A stretch of 64,000 nt of DNA, from assembly GCA_017476665.1 (NCBI GenBank), contig JAFUZJ010000050.1:1-64000 (forward strand), in the 5' to 3' direction. Below, one piece after another: positions 62,797 to 64,000 of the stretch; position 1 is the first letter of the stretch, and each line of letters opens with the position of its first letter. The notes under the pieces were generated by a model. The model made no database searches, was not told the origin of the DNA, and worked only from the letters and a program-made list of their open reading frames with translations. The position numbers and the translations under genes are program-made. Source of the DNA: Lachnospiraceae bacterium (GTDB lineage Bacteria; Bacillota; Clostridia; Lachnospirales; Lachnospiraceae).

Positions 62797-64000
62797 ATGG
62801 ATAGCAAGAATGTCTACGAAGTGAAAATCAATAAAAATACCTATGATGTGATTTCGGCGGACACGGCTTTTTATGCGTTTATGGGCGACAGATTGTATGA
62901 GCAGATCATCACTCTGGTTGCGCCTGAGGATGCAAAGCGTTTGCCGGAGTACATCCGTGCCGGCAAGAGTCAGATCGTTTCCCTGCGGGAAAAGGACGGA
63001 AGTCTGATCAAGTGTATTGCGGCCTTTAAAAATCTGGATGATTCGTTGGTGGATATCCGTTTTCTGCTTGTGGACAATATTGCGGATTGGGAGCAGCAGG
63101 TTCGCGGCCAGATCAATAAGAAGAACGATATTCTCGGCTTGTACGGCGATTATTATTTTGAATATGATGTCCCCACCAGGCAGGTGCGGATCTATGCGGC
63201 AGAGCGGTTTGAGCAGAATATGAGCACGCTCACGCTGGAAGAGTTCTCAGAGCATCTGATGGAACGTGCGAACGAGAAGAATGAAGAGGATGTAAAGAAT
63301 CTGATCGCAGCGCTTCAAAACGGAAAAGAGCGTTTTGCCATCAATATCGCCGGAGATATTCTGGACCTCAAGGAGACCGCGTATACTTTGTTTAAGGGAG
63401 TTTCCCATTATGAGGACGGCAAGTATACGTATGCCACCGGATATGTGCATTTCTGGAATGAGCGTTCTACGGATTCCGTAGAGACAAAGCGTGCGCTGGA
63501 GAGAGACTATCTGACCGGGGTTCTCACAAAGGCCGAGATCACAAATTTTGCGATCAATACCGTGGATGTCAAGAAAGTGAACAATGTGACCCTTGCCATC
63601 ATTGATATTGACTATTTCAAAAAAGTAAATGATGTCTACGGACATATGATGGGAGACGAGGTACTCAAGCGGGTAGCGGCCACGATCCGGAATGAAGTGC
63701 GTGACGAGGGAATTGTCGGCAGATTCGGCGGAGATGAGTTTCTGGTTCTTTTTTATAATGCATATGACATGGAAAATATGCGGGAGAGACTGCGCAGTAT
63801 CAAGAACAGTGTGGCATCCTGTTTTGTGAAAACGGAGAATGGGGAGGATATCTCCATTACGCTGTCCATCGGTTGTGCCGCTTATCCCAAGGATGCGGAT
63901 AATTATGAAGATCTGTTTTTCCTGGCGGACTCCGCGCTGTACCGCGCAAAGGAAAAGGGACGGAACCGGTATATTATTTACAATAAAGAGAAACATGGCA
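62797..64000 (+). CDS. GGDEF-domain diguanylate cyclase, 3' end outside the window
   Basis: An open frame from ATG 62797 (AGGAG upstream) runs past the window end; about 401 residues are visible. The first 235 residues are soluble and may hold one or two PAS-like sensor domains. The GGDEF domain begins at about residue 240 (RDYLTGVLTKAEI), with IIDIDYFKKVNDVYGHMMGDEVL binding GTP and metal, and GRFGGDEFLV as the active-site loop. It should make cyclic di-GMP from GTP. An RxxD inhibitory site is not seen before the GGDEF loop. C-terminal extent is unknown. Confidence 0.85.
   Translation, partial: MDSKNVYEVKINKNTYDVISADTAFYAFMGDRLYEQIITLVAPEDAKRLPEYIRAGKSQIVSLREKDGSLIKCIAAFKNLDDSLVDIRFLLVDNIADWEQQVRGQINKKNDILGLYGDYYFEYDVPTRQVRIYAAERFEQNMSTLTLEEFSEHLMERANEKNEEDVKNLIAALQNGKERFAINIAGDILDLKETAYTLFKGVSHYEDGKYTYATGYVHFWNERSTDSVETKRALERDYLTGVLTKAEITNFAINTVDVKKVNNVTLAIIDIDYFKKVNDVYGHMMGDEVLKRVAATIRNEVRDEGIVGRFGGDEFLVLFYNAYDMENMRERLRSIKNSVASCFVKTENGEDISITLSIGCAAYPKDADNYEDLFFLADSALYRAKEKGRNRYIIYNKEKHG

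Overview
The window looks like a chromosomal segment from an anaerobic Gram-positive member of the Clostridia, most likely a butyrate-forming Lachnospiraceae. The evidence is mixed. Gene content and order include yicC-remA-gmk-rpoZ, recA-recX-rny, pyrH-frr-uppS-cdsA-dxr-rseP and a complete thl-crt-hbd-bcd-etfB-etfA cluster. There are also a SpoIIM-like protein, a long-form HPF, GGAGG-type ribosome binding sites, consensus sigma-A promoters and a Gram-positive SOS box. No rRNA, tRNA or CRISPR array was recognised.

Region 1 (about 1-15.2 kb) is AT-rich compared with the rest and reads as a defense island containing decayed IS110 and IS66 transposon fragments. It holds (a) an unknown gene followed by a ComEC-type metallo-beta-lactamase-fold hydrolase; (b) a large Trm11-like methyltransferase followed by a fusion of an RlmN/Cfr-like radical-SAM methyl-synthase to a PIN-like nuclease; (c) a SIR2-HerA NAD-depletion system with a small KTSC-domain protein; (d) a Septu-type ATPase/HNH pair followed by an unrecognised third gene. 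Item (b) is the best candidate for an undescribed system. It combines RNA modification chemistry with an RNase-like domain, and the radical-SAM part appears to lack the cysteine that in RlmN resolves the protein-RNA intermediate. A ribbon-helix-helix protein and an orphan BlaI-type repressor close the region.

Region 2 (15.8-29.5 kb) is mostly housekeeping: a uracil permease, a hotdog thioesterase, a short-chain reductase, a class A penicillin-binding protein, an IMPACT-family protein, the magnesium channel MgtE, the yicC-remA-gmk-rpoZ group, rimO, pgsA and cinA. Region 3 (29.5-47.6 kb) holds recA-recX under SOS control, rny, an aminotransferase, a membrane-anchored GH9 endoglucanase split by a frameshift, NUDIX and SpoIIM-like genes, DAHP synthase, a polysaccharide deacetylase, a bactofilin, and the pyrH-to-rseP run for translation, isoprenoid and phospholipid synthesis. 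Region 4 (47.7-55.7 kb) holds an Rpn-type nuclease, a D-lactate dehydrogenase, a thioredoxin-reductase-like flavoprotein, an NlpC/P60 hydrolase, a dihydrouridine synthase, HPF and an M23 peptidase. Region 5 (55.7-62 kb) is the butyrate cluster, which turns two acetyl-CoA into butyryl-CoA with electron transfer through Bcd/Etf. A YkgJ-type protein and a truncated diguanylate cyclase follow.

Two kinds of non-coding structure stand out. One is a family of perfect mini-hairpins with three-base loops, linked by shared CAACGAGG and TCGAGTCTGA modules. In front of yicC and hpf (and a looser example before the YkgJ gene) a hairpin begins two to four bases after the -10 box, so it should form the very 5' end of the mRNA. 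The other is a cluster of four co-oriented DnaA-box-like sequences between the dihydrouridine synthase and hpf genes.
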